Assembly: GCA_035772735.1 (NCBI GenBank)
Contig: JASDFA010000016.1
Coordinates: 149,618,501 to 149,682,500 of the forward strand
Source of the DNA: Datura wrightii
Lineage: Eukaryota; Streptophyta; Magnoliopsida; Solanales; Solanaceae
Reading direction: 5' to 3'
DNA length: 64,000 nt
Position 1 is the stretch's first letter, and every line of letters begins with the position of its first letter. Below are positions 34,892-46,500 of the stretch, piece by piece. The notes beneath the pieces are model-generated. The model was not told where the DNA came from, searched no databases, and saw nothing but the letters and a program-made list of their open reading frames with translations. A program made the translations under genes and the position numbers.

Positions 34892-37214
34892 ATGAGCCAT
34901 CACTCACAACTAGAAGATAGCTTAGTGGAGGGGAACATGGAACTTGACGAAGATAATCCGATGATGCCGGAAGTTGCAGGTGCCATTCTACCACCGATAG
35001 TACGGAATGGGGTGTTCCATGATACTATCACTGTGTTGCACTTATTCCAGATGAAAGGGCTTTTTGGCGGAAAGCCAAGTGAAGATGCAAATAGGCACTT
35101 GAGGAATTTCTTAGAAATTTTCTAGCCCTTTAGCATCACAAACATTAGTCAAGAGTCAATCAGGCTGAGACTCTTTCCTTTCTCATTGACAGGAGAAGCA
35201 ACAATGTGGTTGGAGGAACTTCCTCCGGGGTGCATTACTTCGTGGCAAGAGCTAACCAAGGCTTTCCTAGATTGGTTTTTCCATCCCTCAAATATGTTAC
35301 AACTGAGGGATGATATCACAAAATTCTGACAAGAACAAGGAGAGCCTTTGCATGAGGCTTGGTTGAGGTTTAAGAAGAAGGTTGCTCTTTGGCCAAATCA
35401 AGGCTTATCGGATGGAGTGCTTCTCCAAAGTTTCTATAGGGACTTGGATTCAATCAAAATATCCGTTGCTAAAAGCCTAGCTGGGGGATCAATCATGGAC
35501 CAAACTTATGGGTTAGCCAAAGCTCTCCTTGATCGAATAAAAAAAACCAATAGGGCTTGGCATACAAGGGAGATGGGTGTGTCCACTCATGAGATCAACA
35601 CAAGTGTACTGGCGGCAGAGTTGAGGAAAAGGGATGATGAGCGGGATTAGACTCTAGCAAAGATGATGACACAATTAGAATTGATGACCAAGCAAGTGAT
35701 GGGAATGGGTTCGTAGGTGGTAAATGTTGTGGGATTGCAAGGTCCCGAGAAATATGAAAGAGATCCTTCACCACCAAGATATGATAAAGAATGCCAATAT
35801 ATGGGTAACCAAATGGGAGGGCCTCGATCTGGCTTTCAAGGAGCAAACCAAGGCCCGTGGCACCTAAGGGATGATAACCAAGGGTGGAGAAATCGTGACT
35901 AGCAAGGATGGCCCAAAAGGAATGAGTGGTGGAACCATAGAGAGCCAAACAAAGAAGGTGATTGTTACAATCGAAGGGAAAATCCATATATTTCACCTCC
36001 TAGGGTTGGAAATCCTCAAAACCAACCAGGAGTAAGTGATGCAGGTAGCTCCAAAATCGAAGACATGCTCTAAAGAGTTTTGAAGAAGGTGGAGTCGACC
36101 GAAAGTGGAGTGAAAGAATTAAGAGCAGAGGTGTATAACATTGCTAAACAGTGAGTTCATACTCGATATCCAGCAAGCATTTGGAAGATCAAATGAATCA
36201 CCTATCAGCCCAAATGAACACGAGAATGAAAAGCACATTACCTAGTGACACAATGCGTAATCCGAAAAAAGATGGTCAATCTATGGCTATTGTCACTAGA
36301 CGTGGTAAGAGGATTGGAGATGTACTAGGAAATCCTAGTAAGGAGGAGAACCCGAATGTAGTTGATGAAGATAAGGTTGATAAAATGCCAATGATCCTAG
36401 AGAATGAAGAAAAGGATGAAGAAGAAACATAGGAAAAGGATGATGAGACCCATATTCAAGTGGATAATGAAGAAGCAGGCGTGAAGGCCCCAATTGATGA
36501 TAGAGCTGAAGTAAGACTCCCACCACCATATCCACAATGGCTTACCAAGAAAAAGAAGGAAGATCAATTTAAGAAGTTTTTTGACATGTTTAGTAAGTCA
36601 TCCATAAACATACCATTAGTGGATGCTTTGATAAACATGCCTGGTTATGCCAAGTTTATGAAAGACTTGCCGAAAAAGAAGAAGGTGGTTGATATGGTGA
36701 ATGAAAAGAAAATGCATCATTGTAGTGCGGTAATGATGAGCAACCTTTCACCAAAAAGGGAAGACCCGGAGCTTTTACAATTACATGCATGATTGAGATT
36801 TGTGTGTTTAAGAAGGCACTATGTGATCTCGGTGCAAGTATAAATCTGATGCCCCTGCTCATTTGTGATCTCGGTGCAAGTATAAATCTGATGCCCCTGC
36901 TCATTTTCAAGAAATTAGGCCTTGGAAGTGCGGAACCAACATTGATGCGGCTACTAATGGCAGATAGGTCATTCAAAAGACCTGTGGGGGTGCTAGAAGA
37001 TGTGCTGGTACGAGTTGACAAGTTCATTCTCCCGGCTGATTTTGTTATTTTGGATTGTTACATGGATGTGGAAGTTCCCATTATTTTGGGAAGACCTTTG
37101 TTGGCTATCGGGAGAGCAGTGGTAGATGTGGAACTTGGAGACTTAAAAGTTTGGGTTGGTGGTGAGAAAGTCACCTTCAAGGTATGCCCGTCAGCTGGAA
37201 CTCCACCTGAATGA
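34892..37214 (+). pseudogene. Element D: gag-protease, frameshifted, duplicated active site
   Basis: Athila/Tat-like polyprotein from ATG 34892 (MSHHSQLEDSLVEGN). Gag shows the capsid motif RLRLFPFSLTGEATMWLEE (about 35163-35219) and EAWLRFKKK. A weak Gly/Asn/Trp-rich nucleocapsid region follows (about 35750-35990) with no clear CCHC knuckle. The protease region holds an acidic linker, then CDLGASINLMP twice in a row (36822-36905), then PIILGRPLLAIGRAVVDV. Stops occur at 35123-35125, 35327-35329, 35648-35650 and later, and frame changes near 36140 and 36775. No reverse transcriptase follows. Relative to C the protein is clearly divergent. Confidence 0.85.
36822..36905 (+). repeat. Exact 42-bp tandem duplication of the protease active site
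   Basis: 36822-36863 and 36864-36905 are identical and in frame. The unit encodes CDLGASINLMPLLI, which holds the catalytic Asp-Leu-Gly. The second copy runs on into FKKLGLG as in homologues. Identity of the copies implies a recent event relative to the other decay in D. Confidence 0.95.
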
Positions 37215-38902
37215 AAGGTAATTGGAGTATTGCAAAATGATGATGAGGGTAAGGGAGTGAAACTGAGCGAGGCGGAAGTAGATAATGAACTGTCAGAAAT
37301 GAAGAACTAAAGGAAACAGGACCACATTGTTCCACGACAATAAATAAGGTGCTTCTTGGGAGGAAACCCAAGTTTTTATTGAATTATTTGATTTTTTTTT
37401 TGTTTGTGTAGGACTTGAGAAATAGGAGGAAAAGTGAGATGCAAATCATGATGGGAGCATTCCCGCCAGTCCCCAATGTGGATCACCAAAGATAAGGGAG
37501 CCCAAAGTAGAAAGCTGACTGTTGAACTGAAGCATCGGTGGGACACTGGTGAATCGTTGAATGCGATTCATGGATCACTTGTGTATCGCTGATTTGAAGC
37601 AGAACATATAAAGAGAGGCTTGGATTCCGCGGATGACCGGTTGGCGTAGTCTCAATTCGTGCACCGTTGGTGCATCAACAGATGGAACCAGATCACTGGG
37701 TATAAAATTATTTTAAATGCAAGGTAGCAGCAAACTGCCGAATTGGACCGGTGAATCGCCGGTTCATCACCGGTTGGGCTCGTCGTGAAGTAAAATGAGG
37801 AATTTAAAATGACTGGCCCACAAAAATCCCAAATACTTTCCCAACCGCCCTAATTCTGCAAATATTCCCATAGCCTCCCTTTTCCCAACATTGTTATTTC
37901 CATTTTTGTCTCCCCAATTCCAAACATTCCCTATTCCCCACAAATTCTCATTTTTACCTCTCCATTTTCCCACCTTTTCACCTTCCCACTCTCCACCAAC
38001 TCACCCACATTAAACTCCCCACCTTCCACTCCACCTAACACATTCCCACTTTTTACCTATAAATACGCATCCATATTTCACCATAAAAATCACTCTACTC
38101 TCAATATCTACTCTATACTCACTTGAAGGTGCTCCTGCAAATATTAAGCTAGTTCTTTTTATAGAGGCTATAAGAGTGTGCAAACAGTCTCCCAATTCGG
38201 TAACATTTATTTGACCCATATTTTAATTTGAATGTGCTTCCATGATTCTGTAGGTGTACTATTTCCCATGCTTTCTATGTTGAAATTTTGAATGTGTTAT
38301 GGTTGTGATTGAAGTAGGCATGTGTCTTGATGTTGAGATTATTAAGAGGGTGAAGTACGAGTAACCCATTTTCACTAGGCATCACGTTTTGCCCAATGAT
38401 AGCCTGGGTGAAACCAATCTTAAGGGCTTAAACATCATGAATAGGTGTATGAATGGAGTATAATTGTTGGTCTTTTGATTGTGGTGAAAATGTGTTAATG
38501 GGTGTTTTTATGAAAGAGGGTCTGAATTAGGAATAGGCAAGCCAGCCATTCGCTTGCCTATTTGGCGAAACACCGCTCAAGGCGCCGGTTCACTCTAAAG
38601 TTGGTCTTGGCTACTTAGTGAATCCGGCGCTGCGTCGGCGGCTCGCAAAATGTGACCGGCAAAATGCCGCTGGAACTGCGGATTATGCCCATATATTCCC
38701 CATTGCTCAGTTAGACACCGACGTCTAGTCGGCAATTTGAGAATTTCCTTCGACGAACCGCCGATTGTTCGCAGGTATCATTTTTATTTACAATTGTTTG
38801 ATCATCCCTTACTTCTAAATTTTTGTTTTAGTTATGTTTCTTTTACACTGATTTTTATTTCGATATCTTGCCACTAATATACTTTTTGCAGAAATACAAA
38901 TC
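37215..38902 (+). promoter_or_regulatory. Element D: spacer with candidate internal promoter and intron
   Basis: Non-coding. Repeated words of the type GGTGAATCGCCGGTTC and CACCGGTTGG lie at 37530-37795 and again CGCCGGTTCAC, CCGGCGCTGCGTCGG, GAACCGCCG at 38570-38765. The same type occurs upstream of TATA in D's LTRs (CCGGCGGTTCAC at about 42783). A CT-rich tract (37820-38050) leads to a TATA box TATAAATA at 38058-38065. The acceptor-like end ACTTTTTGCAG at 38881-38891 lies just before the ORF2 ATG. The layout parallels that of C. Confidence 0.5.
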
Positions 38903-40347
38903 ATGTCATCATCTAGGTCATCTGGCGAAGGAAAGGCCCCTGCTGCATCTGCTAGCAAAAGTAAAGGAAAAGCAAAGGTTACTCCCCCATGCGCCAAGAC
39001 TAAAGAGGCTATTATTCTTTGTGTTCCTAACATGAAGGAGCACTACGTCATCTGCCAAGGATGCTCTATTACGGTGGATAAGAGATTCGACTTGGCTGAA
39101 TTGAAGGGGGACTTCCCGAATATAACGGAGTAGTTCACCCATCGATAATGGCATGCATTTTCAATCCCTTTTCCGTCATACTACCCCATCCTTGTCACAG
39201 AGTTTTATGCCTCATACCAAGCCCGTCAAGATAGAATGCAACATCGGGGCAAGGTGGATGAATTTCCTTGCCTTCTTTCAGTGATGATTCATGGGGTAGA
39301 AGTGGAAATCACCTCGGCTGCCATCAATTATTTGTTTTTGGAAGATGAGATACACTCTGCCAGGGAATACATAGCACTGGTGGCCAATATGAAAGATAAA
39401 TATAGATGGGTGGCTGGAATTATTGTTTCAGATACTCCGTTATGGGCCTCCATGGATGGCGAAATCTCTTGCCACAATTTGAAATTTGAGGCCAAGCTAT
39501 GGTTGGATTTCCTTTTCTCTCGCATCATTCCATCGAAGAATGAGAAACGGGTGACCATGGAAGCAGCTATCTTGATCTCTTGCATTATATCTGGGGTCCC
39601 TATCAACTTTGGCAAAATTATTGTGCAAAAAATGAAGAAGAAGGCGTGGCAATCCAGCACTTCTATGCCATATGTTGTGTTGATCTCCCAACTTTATGTT
39701 GCAGCCTGAGTGCCTCTGTTTTCAGACGAGACACCTTCTTCTGCTTTAGGAGTAATCACTATTGATAAGAAGAGTGTTGCAGAGGCATCGACAGTGAAAC
39801 GGAAGCGCCTGCAAGACTTCGTTGTACAAGAGGAAGTCCTCTCCCACGAGTCAGCCCAATCTCCTACCGCCCCAGAAGTCAATATGCCCCAGCCTGACTT
39901 GTTGGGCCAAGCATCGGGTGACATGCCCTAGACCAGAGCATCTCCACCTCCTCAATCTTCTCAATCAAGTGGTTTCCATCATCTTGTGGAGATGACAAAC
40001 TCACATGAAAGCCATCTTCAATGCTTAGCGAAATGTCTCCTGGCCCTAATTTCCAAAACTATCAAGAAGGAGCTTAAGTCACCGTACGATAATATCACCA
40101 CTTTGTGGAAGAGGGTGGATGCTGTAGAAGGGGAAGTCATATCCCTACGAACTGAGGAGCAGAATGGAAAAGTCAGACATCGGTCGAAGTGCCCGACATG
40201 AGTGCTTTGGATGCTGCTTTGGCTGCTCTATCTTCTACTCGGAGGCCTATTGATGACTTGTTTGAAGGGTTGGGCGGCGATTTTTCTTGGCTTGGTGATG
40301 CAAGAAGAGGTAATGGTGGTGATGAGGCTGATAATGATGACGAGTGA
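38903..40347 (+). pseudogene. Element D: ORF2, putative plant transposon-associated protein
   Basis: ATG 38903 (MSSSRSSGEGKAPAAS) to TGA 40347. The N-terminus is Ser/Lys/Ala-rich and basic. Then TEFYASYQA (near 39202), a long conserved block with EAKLWLDFLFSRIIPS and AAILISCIISGVPINFGKII (39490-39630), a coiled-coil-like C-terminal part (TTLWKRVDAVEGEV) and an acidic end (GGDEADNDDE). In-frame stops at 39131-39133, 39707-39709 and 39929-39931, and a shift near 40190, break it. It is clearly homologous to ORF2 of E and more distantly of C and G. Function is unknown. Confidence 0.8.
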
Positions 40348-42376
40348 CTCGTTTAGGGAGTTTCTTGTCTCTTCTCCCATTGATTTATTTTGCATAATAC
40401 ATTGGGGACAATGTATGATCTTAAGTGTTGGGATGGATGAGTGTTATTGATGGGGGTATTTGTGTTTTAAGTTGTTTTGTTTCTTAAGTTTGAGTAAGTC
40501 TAGCCTTTGTCAGGATGTTGCGATTGATGATTACCCTTGTCAGGCGTGTTTTGTTTTGAATGAATGATAGTTGAATTGTGTTTTTGTGAGTGGTAATTAA
40601 TGACTCATTGGGGTCTCCAGTTTTAAACATTGTATTGCATTTTAAATGTTTCGAGTGAGATGATCCCAAATTTCATTTTCTCCATTTTAAATAGAATAGT
40701 GTAGAAATTAAAACTCCAAGGGTTTTCTTTATACCACGGTTCTTTCCCAAGGAGCATTCTTTTATTTTAGTTAATTTTGTTGTCGAACCGGGTTGGCTTT
40801 TCCCGATGATGGATTGAGTGGCGACATTCTTAAGGGAAATTCCATGTTACTTTGAGTTTGTTGTTAAGTTGTTTTAAGAGGCATCAACTAAAAAATTTCT
40901 GTTTTTCTTGTGATTGGAATGAAAAATTTGAAAACAAGGGCATGAAAATGAAGAGAATGAGCAAGTATTGGCACTATAGCATAGTAATCTTGGTTGTACA
41001 TTGTAAAATTCCCTACTTGTCTTATGATGTTTGCATGCGTGATATCCTAATGTGACGTTTTCTTTTTGGAAAATAACTCTTGTAGACCCTTTAAGGGTGA
41101 TGATTTGTGTGGCAAGGATATTTTTGTTAATCTTGTGCATTACATCTTGTCTAGAACTTTCCCTAAATGTGATTCAAGGCGAACTCCAAGATGTAGTTGC
41201 ACCAAGGAAATGAGTTTAAGCCCTTAGTTGTCTAGCCACTTCAACCGTATGCCCTTCATGATCATTAATCTTTGTGAGCTAATTTTGAGCCTTACAACTT
41301 TTCCTTGGCAACCACATTACAAGACTCAAGTCCATTCTTGATACCTCTTTTGGCCCTATTCTCCCTAAATGCTGATTACAAAATAAATGCTGAAACAAGG
41401 CTCAAGGCCTAAGAAAAAGGGATGAGAAAAGAAAATGTGAAAAATGAGGCAAGAGCCTAAGTTTGGGGGTATGAAAAACAAAAGGGGCAGACAAGAATCA
41501 TAGTGAAAAGGGAACGTCACCTTTAGTGAAATTGCAAAAAGATGAATTCAAGAAGAAAAAGACTATTGATGTGAAGTGGCATTCCTCTTGGGGTAAAAAG
41601 TCTAGTGGTAGAAGCTAAAGAATGGTTATAAGGGGGATTATTAAAGAAATGAATGGCATCAACAAGAAAAGAAAGAAAAAGGAGATTGAGGGAGAAAAAG
41701 TGTTGTATGGCATGGCATGAAAAGCATTAGGGAGGATCTAGTCACTACATTCAAATGTTCATCCTACCCTAACCATAAGCCTACATCACAGCCCGCAAGT
41801 CCTAAATGATTCTAGGTGCAACTACTCTACAGTAGTAGAGAATTACATGAAGGGAAAGCCTATGGGTCAAGTGTGTGCATGAAGATATCTTTTGGGAGAG
41901 GGAGTGTGAGTGTCTCTTCCAATTGATCCTGGATATGCATTCAAATAGTCAAAAAGTCAAGAGAATAGGGATCCTTATATATGGTGAGTGGCATCATTCC
42001 TTTTAGGGCTGCAAGAGCATTTAGAGTTCATATGGGCATAGGACAAGGAGTGAAAACTCTAAGGCAAGCTTTGTTTTTTCAGTGATTACGACTTGAGATG
42101 CTACTTATGCTACTTGGTTGAGTGTTTTCCTTGTGTGGTTAATGATTCCTTTCAACAAAGCTTTACTTGATATAACGTTGTTGCCTTCTTGAAACACCTT
42201 CAGTGTTTTGGTCTTTTGGGGTCTTTCCTTCACTTTTCGGTGAACATTATAAGCATTTTTTGGTTGTCCTAGTCCAGATGTTCGAAGAAGTTATATTGCG
42301 AAGAAATGTGACCTCTTCCTCAATAGTTGAAGTATTGTATTACTTGAGGACAAGAAATGATTCATGTTTGGGTGTT
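40348..42376 (+). other. Element D: long 3' non-coding region
   Basis: About 2 kb without a gene. It begins ACATTGGGGACAATGTATG. Blocks shared with C are TCTTAAGGGAAAT (40828-40840), TCTAGAACTTTCC (41150-41162), AAGCCTATGGGTCA (41856-41869) and TCTTTTGGGAGAGGGAGTG (41888-41906). A purine-rich stretch lies at about 41395-41700. It ends TTCATGTTTGGGTGT against the 3' LTR, a poor polypurine tract. Confidence 0.7.
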
Positions 42377-43981
42377 TGATGAGTTGGTAATTACCAACTC
42401 ATTAGACTCTAAAGTTTGAGTTTTTGCTTAGTTCTCGAGTTGATTAGATGAATTTTATGCCCTTTTTGCTTTTATTGTTTGCAGGTGCCTAAGTTTGAAG
42501 AAAAGAGCTAAAATGGGGGTAAAATGGAGGAATTGAGTAGAAGTGGCAAGATGCAGGTGTTAACTGGAGAAATGCTAGTTGAGAAGATGATGGTCGCTGC
42601 ATAGGCAGAGGAAGGCTACCGGCGATTCACAAATCACCTATGGAGGAACTCCAGTGTGGTTGCCGAAGGACGCTCAGAAAAATCTAGAATTGGCATTTAA
42701 GGTCCGGCGGTTCATAGATTAGCATCGGCAAAATGCTGGGTGAACCGTGGAAGTTCACTAACAATGACTAAAGTTAGAATAACAAGCAACCGGCGGTTCA
42801 CGAATTTCATCGGCAAACCGCCAGTGCCATTGCTAGTTCTAGAGCGATGCTATTATGGGTAAAATTGTCCATTGCTAAAAAAGGAAGGAAAAGTACCCTG
42901 CTTTTCAGGGTATAAATAGAAAAAGAAGTACATTGCAGAGAGGGGAAGAAAAAGGGGGAGAAGATAGAGAGATTGAGAGATAAGCCAAGTACACATCACG
43001 TCATCTTTCCTTTTTAGCTGAAGACCATTTTTAGCTGAGAAAAGGGGATTTTGATTGAAAGTTGTAAAAGATACTATGTTCTCTTTTCTTCTTTGGTATT
43101 ATTTAGTTTCATCTTTTATTGAAGGATAATTGTGCTTTTTGATTTATCTACTCTTCTTATTAAATCTAATGATGCTTTTGATGATTGTGTTTTTGAATTT
43201 CTTAACTATGAGTAGCTAAAATCATTAACTAGAGATGTGTGATGATGAATACTTAATTGGATTGGGTATTGCTAGAGTTAACTTCTTATTGTATAATTAA
43301 GTTTAAATCTATTAGATTCTTTTCAATCTATTAATGAAGATCCATTGATGATGATATGGTGTCTATTTATACTTGCTTAATTGTTGCTTGGGAGAGAATA
43401 ATTAAGTATTGAATGGGAATCTAGTAGTAGGTATGGATGTGAGGTTGTAAAATTAAGCTAGTAATGGTTGAAATTCCTTCCTTCTTCCTAATTATCAACT
43501 AATATCTAGGAATAGTGATGTTGATAATCCAAATCAATTCGGGTGTGTTAAATTGCAACTAGAGTTTGAGAAAATTCTAGTTAAGGGTAGTCAATAGGCT
43601 GGGAAGCTGAGGCTACCTATTTTCTAAGATTATTTTACATTTATTGAACTTATGAAGTTAACCCAGTCGATCCCAATCTAACTAGTATTTCATCTACACC
43701 ACACCTCTAGTATTTTACAAATATTGTCTACAACTTAGGTGATCTTCTAGTTTGAATTCCCTGAAGAAATTTGGGTAATTCTCTTCAAAGTTTATTCCCC
43801 CAATTTCCGTGTCTTATCTTAAATTTATATGGTTCAAGCTAAAATAAACTTCTCAATTGACACTTGAATTCATCACTCTCTAGTGCTCGTAGGATTCGAC
43901 CCCGGCACTCGTCAGGTTACTTGTTTTGATACAATGACCGTGCATACTCTTTGATTTAAGAATATATTTTGGACGTTATCA
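42377..43981 (+). mobile_element. Element D: 3' LTR
   Basis: 1605 bp, TGATGAGTTGGTAA to GTTATCA. A motif cluster with CCGGCGGTTCAC lies at about 42693-42830, and TATAAATAG is at 42911-42919. It is uninterrupted, so it shows the empty target of element A (one TCATC near 43871-43875). Confidence 0.9.
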
Positions 43982-43986
43982 GGTGG

Positions 43987-45740
43987 TCGCCACAGAAGTG
44001 GAAATAAAGGCAAGAGATATGCCCCTCAATTCATTGATGAGGATGACCTAGACATTGATGAAGTCGGGTCAACTGGAGCTATCATACCACCATCTTTACT
44101 TGCTACGGAAAAATTTGACATCACTAGCACTATGATTCAACTGTTCAAAATGAAGGAGTTGTTTAATTGTCAAGCAGTTGGTACTGCCAACCTGTACTTA
44201 ATGAACTTCGTTGGAATATGCATGGCTTACAGGGTTCCCGGAGCCAGCCGGGATTCTATAAGGCTATGACCCTTCCCATTCTCTCTATTTGGGGAAGCCA
44301 CTTTATGGTTATTAGAGTTTCCCAATGACTCCATTACCAATTGGAGGGAGCTCAAACAAGCTTTTCTAGAGATTTTCTTTCCACCCTATAGGATGATGCA
44401 GCTTAAGGATGAAATATATAATTTCTGACAAATGAAGACAGAGGCACTTCATGAAACCTGGTTGAGATTCCAGAAGAAGTTGACCAAGTGCCCAAACCAC
44501 AAAATTCCTAATGACAGTTTGTTGGAGATTTTCTATAAATCACTAAAAAATAGTACTAAAGCTGTAGTAGACTCACTGGCGGGAGGATCACTAATGAGCA
44601 ACACTTCGGGAGCAAGAAACCACTATTCTAGATAGAGTAACGAATACAAATAGAGCATTGCACACTCAGGATGTGAAAGTTACTGCTGGTACATAAGCTA
44701 GTGGTTTGACTATAGACCAACGAAGGAAGGATGAAGAATGTGACCAGGAATTGGCTAATATGCGCACATCATTGGACCTGTTCATGAAGCATATCATGGA
44801 TGGTGGAGCCAAAAAGTTAATACAGGTGGAACACAGGGACAAGAACCAGCGCTAGAGCCTTAGCTTCAGAGGAGGAGACAAACTTTTTGGACAACCAAGT
44901 TGCGGGTTTCCAAGCCAATGCCCTAGGGTATTGACAAGACACTTGGCACCATAGTTCTGAAAACCAAGGTCAGAACTAATATAGATACTATTACAATCGA
45001 GATGGATACTGATACAGAAGACGAGGTCGTGAGTGAGAGGGAGAATGGATAAGGAATGATGGTTACCGAAATGATAGAGAAGCATTATACGTGCCTCCTA
45101 ATGTACATAAGGGGGAGGTTGGACAGTCAATGTTGGAGAGCATGATGGCTGAGATGCTAAAGAAGGTTAGATCCACAGATGAGCAAATGAAAGACATTTG
45201 TGGAGATATATCCAGCATGAATTTGATAGTTGAGTCACATGCCATGACTACTAAGAAGATTGAACAGTAGCTGGTTCAACTGTCAGCATCCATGAACCCT
45301 AGGCAAAAAGGTACACTAACTAGCAACACAGTCCAAAATTCAAAAAATGATGGTCACTGCATGGTTGTGATGACTAGGAGTGAAAAGGCCATGATTGATA
45401 CCCCTCTGCCTGTTGTAGTTGAGCTTCAAATGAAGAAAGAAAGCATAATTGATGATGAGGAAGAGGTTGTTGAACATGAGCATGAGGAGGATGTTAAGTT
45501 AACTGAGGCTCCAATTGTTGAGAAGGAGCCTGAGGCTGAACAAGGAGAGAAAAAAGGGGCCACATAGATTTATAAGCTATCCCACGACCACCAACACTGT
45601 CCCTTTAAGAATGAAGAAGAAGGTGGAGAGCAATACGTTTTATAAATTCATGTTAAACATACCATTGGTTGAGGTATTAGAGTAGATGCCGAGATACGGC
45701 AAGTTTATGAAGGACGTTGTTACTAAGAAAACTTGTTAAA
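43987..45740 (+). pseudogene. Element E: gag, protease domain missing
   Basis: Continues the gag that starts before element D. The first codons read RHRSGNKGKRY in the same frame as 4158. The capsid block FPFSLFGEATLWLLEFPND lies near 44271-44330, then a clear LRFQKKL block. The linker before protease is acidic (VVEHEHEEDV near 45467), and the conserved PLVEVLE...PRYGKFMKDVV (about 45665-45720) marks the usual approach to the protease. After that the DLGAS active site and the remainder of the protease are absent, so the protease was deleted or replaced. Stops and shifts occur throughout. Confidence 0.8.
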
Positions 45741-46500
45741 GAGACCTTTGTGTTTGTGCAAACTTGTGTAATAACTAGGAGTCCTCAAAAAGCAGAAAAA
45801 TATAGGAGGATCATCATCAAGGATGTGCAAAATTAATGTGTTGACTAGGTAGGATTCGAACATGTTAAAAATTAAATATAAACTGCTATAAATTGAGTTA
45901 CAGGTTGCGAATAAAAAGGGGAGGAATGGGTAGTTGTAAAAATGTGAAGAATTCATGCCTAGACTTGGGGAATTTTGAGTACCCAGCACAAAATTGAATT
46001 CACCTGCAAACTGATATGAAAATAAGGAAAGTATAGGCTTCACAAGCCTTCCTACGACTCATGGTTTCACACTACGACTCATAGGATGGCATGTTGTGAC
46101 TTTCCTAAGCCAAATGTCTAAAAAGTGAGAGGTATAAACCTAGTATGGCCCATAGTATCCTTCTATGAGTCGTACCTGGTAATTTTACCAGGAGTCTTAA
46201 AAGGGTTAAGTTCAAAAGTGACAGTACGATCCTTTCTATGACTCATGGAATTAACTTACGAGTCCTACCATAAGTCATGAAAAAATACAAAACATGGGTT
46301 TTCAAGTGGCATCCTCATACGACTCGTGGTATGGGTCATACCTCAGAGTCGTGACTTTGATCTGAGAGACTATGAGTCTCAATATGGATCGTACCTCCAA
46401 GGTACGACTCGTAATGTAGACCCGTGAAAAATTATAGAGGATGTTTTCTTACTTTCTTTTTCTCAGATTTGGAATTACAACCCTTTTCCTCTTAGGTACA
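45741..46500 (+). promoter_or_regulatory. Element E: spacer with TACGACTC repeat cluster
   Basis: Non-coding. TACGACTCAT or TACGACTCGT occurs at 46053, 46073, 46318 and 46403, and the complement ATGAGTCGTA at 46165. There are several one-base variants (CTATGACTCATGG near 46237, CAGAGTCGTGAC near 46345). The cluster spans about 46050-46430 and lies just before ORF2, the place where C and D carry their promoter-like repeats. It ends with an acceptor-like CCTCTTAG before GTACAATG. E's U3 is missing, so a match to its own LTR cannot be tested here. Confidence 0.5.

Larger units (their letters stand above)
4159..43981 (+). mobile_element. Element D: nested-into gag-protease plus ORF2 retrotransposon
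   Basis: Plus-strand Athila/Tat-like LTR element inserted in the gag of E. Both ends carry TGATGAGTTGGTAA...GTTATCA LTRs. Flanking five-base sequences are GCTGG (4154-4158) and GGTGG (43982-43986), a target duplication with one change. Its own sequence is about 10.8 kb; the remaining 29 kb is element A with its guests, sitting in the 5' LTR. Order inside: PBS, gag-protease, spacer with promoter-like repeats, ORF2, long 3' non-coding region, 3' LTR. No reverse transcriptase, RNase H or integrase is present. The two LTRs differ visibly (about 1590 and 1605 bp with many substitutions and small indels), so it is older than A, B, C and F. Confidence 0.85.

Noticed and set aside
36822..36905. CRISPR-like or satellite repeat
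   Set aside because: Only two adjacent units inside a coding region; no spacers.
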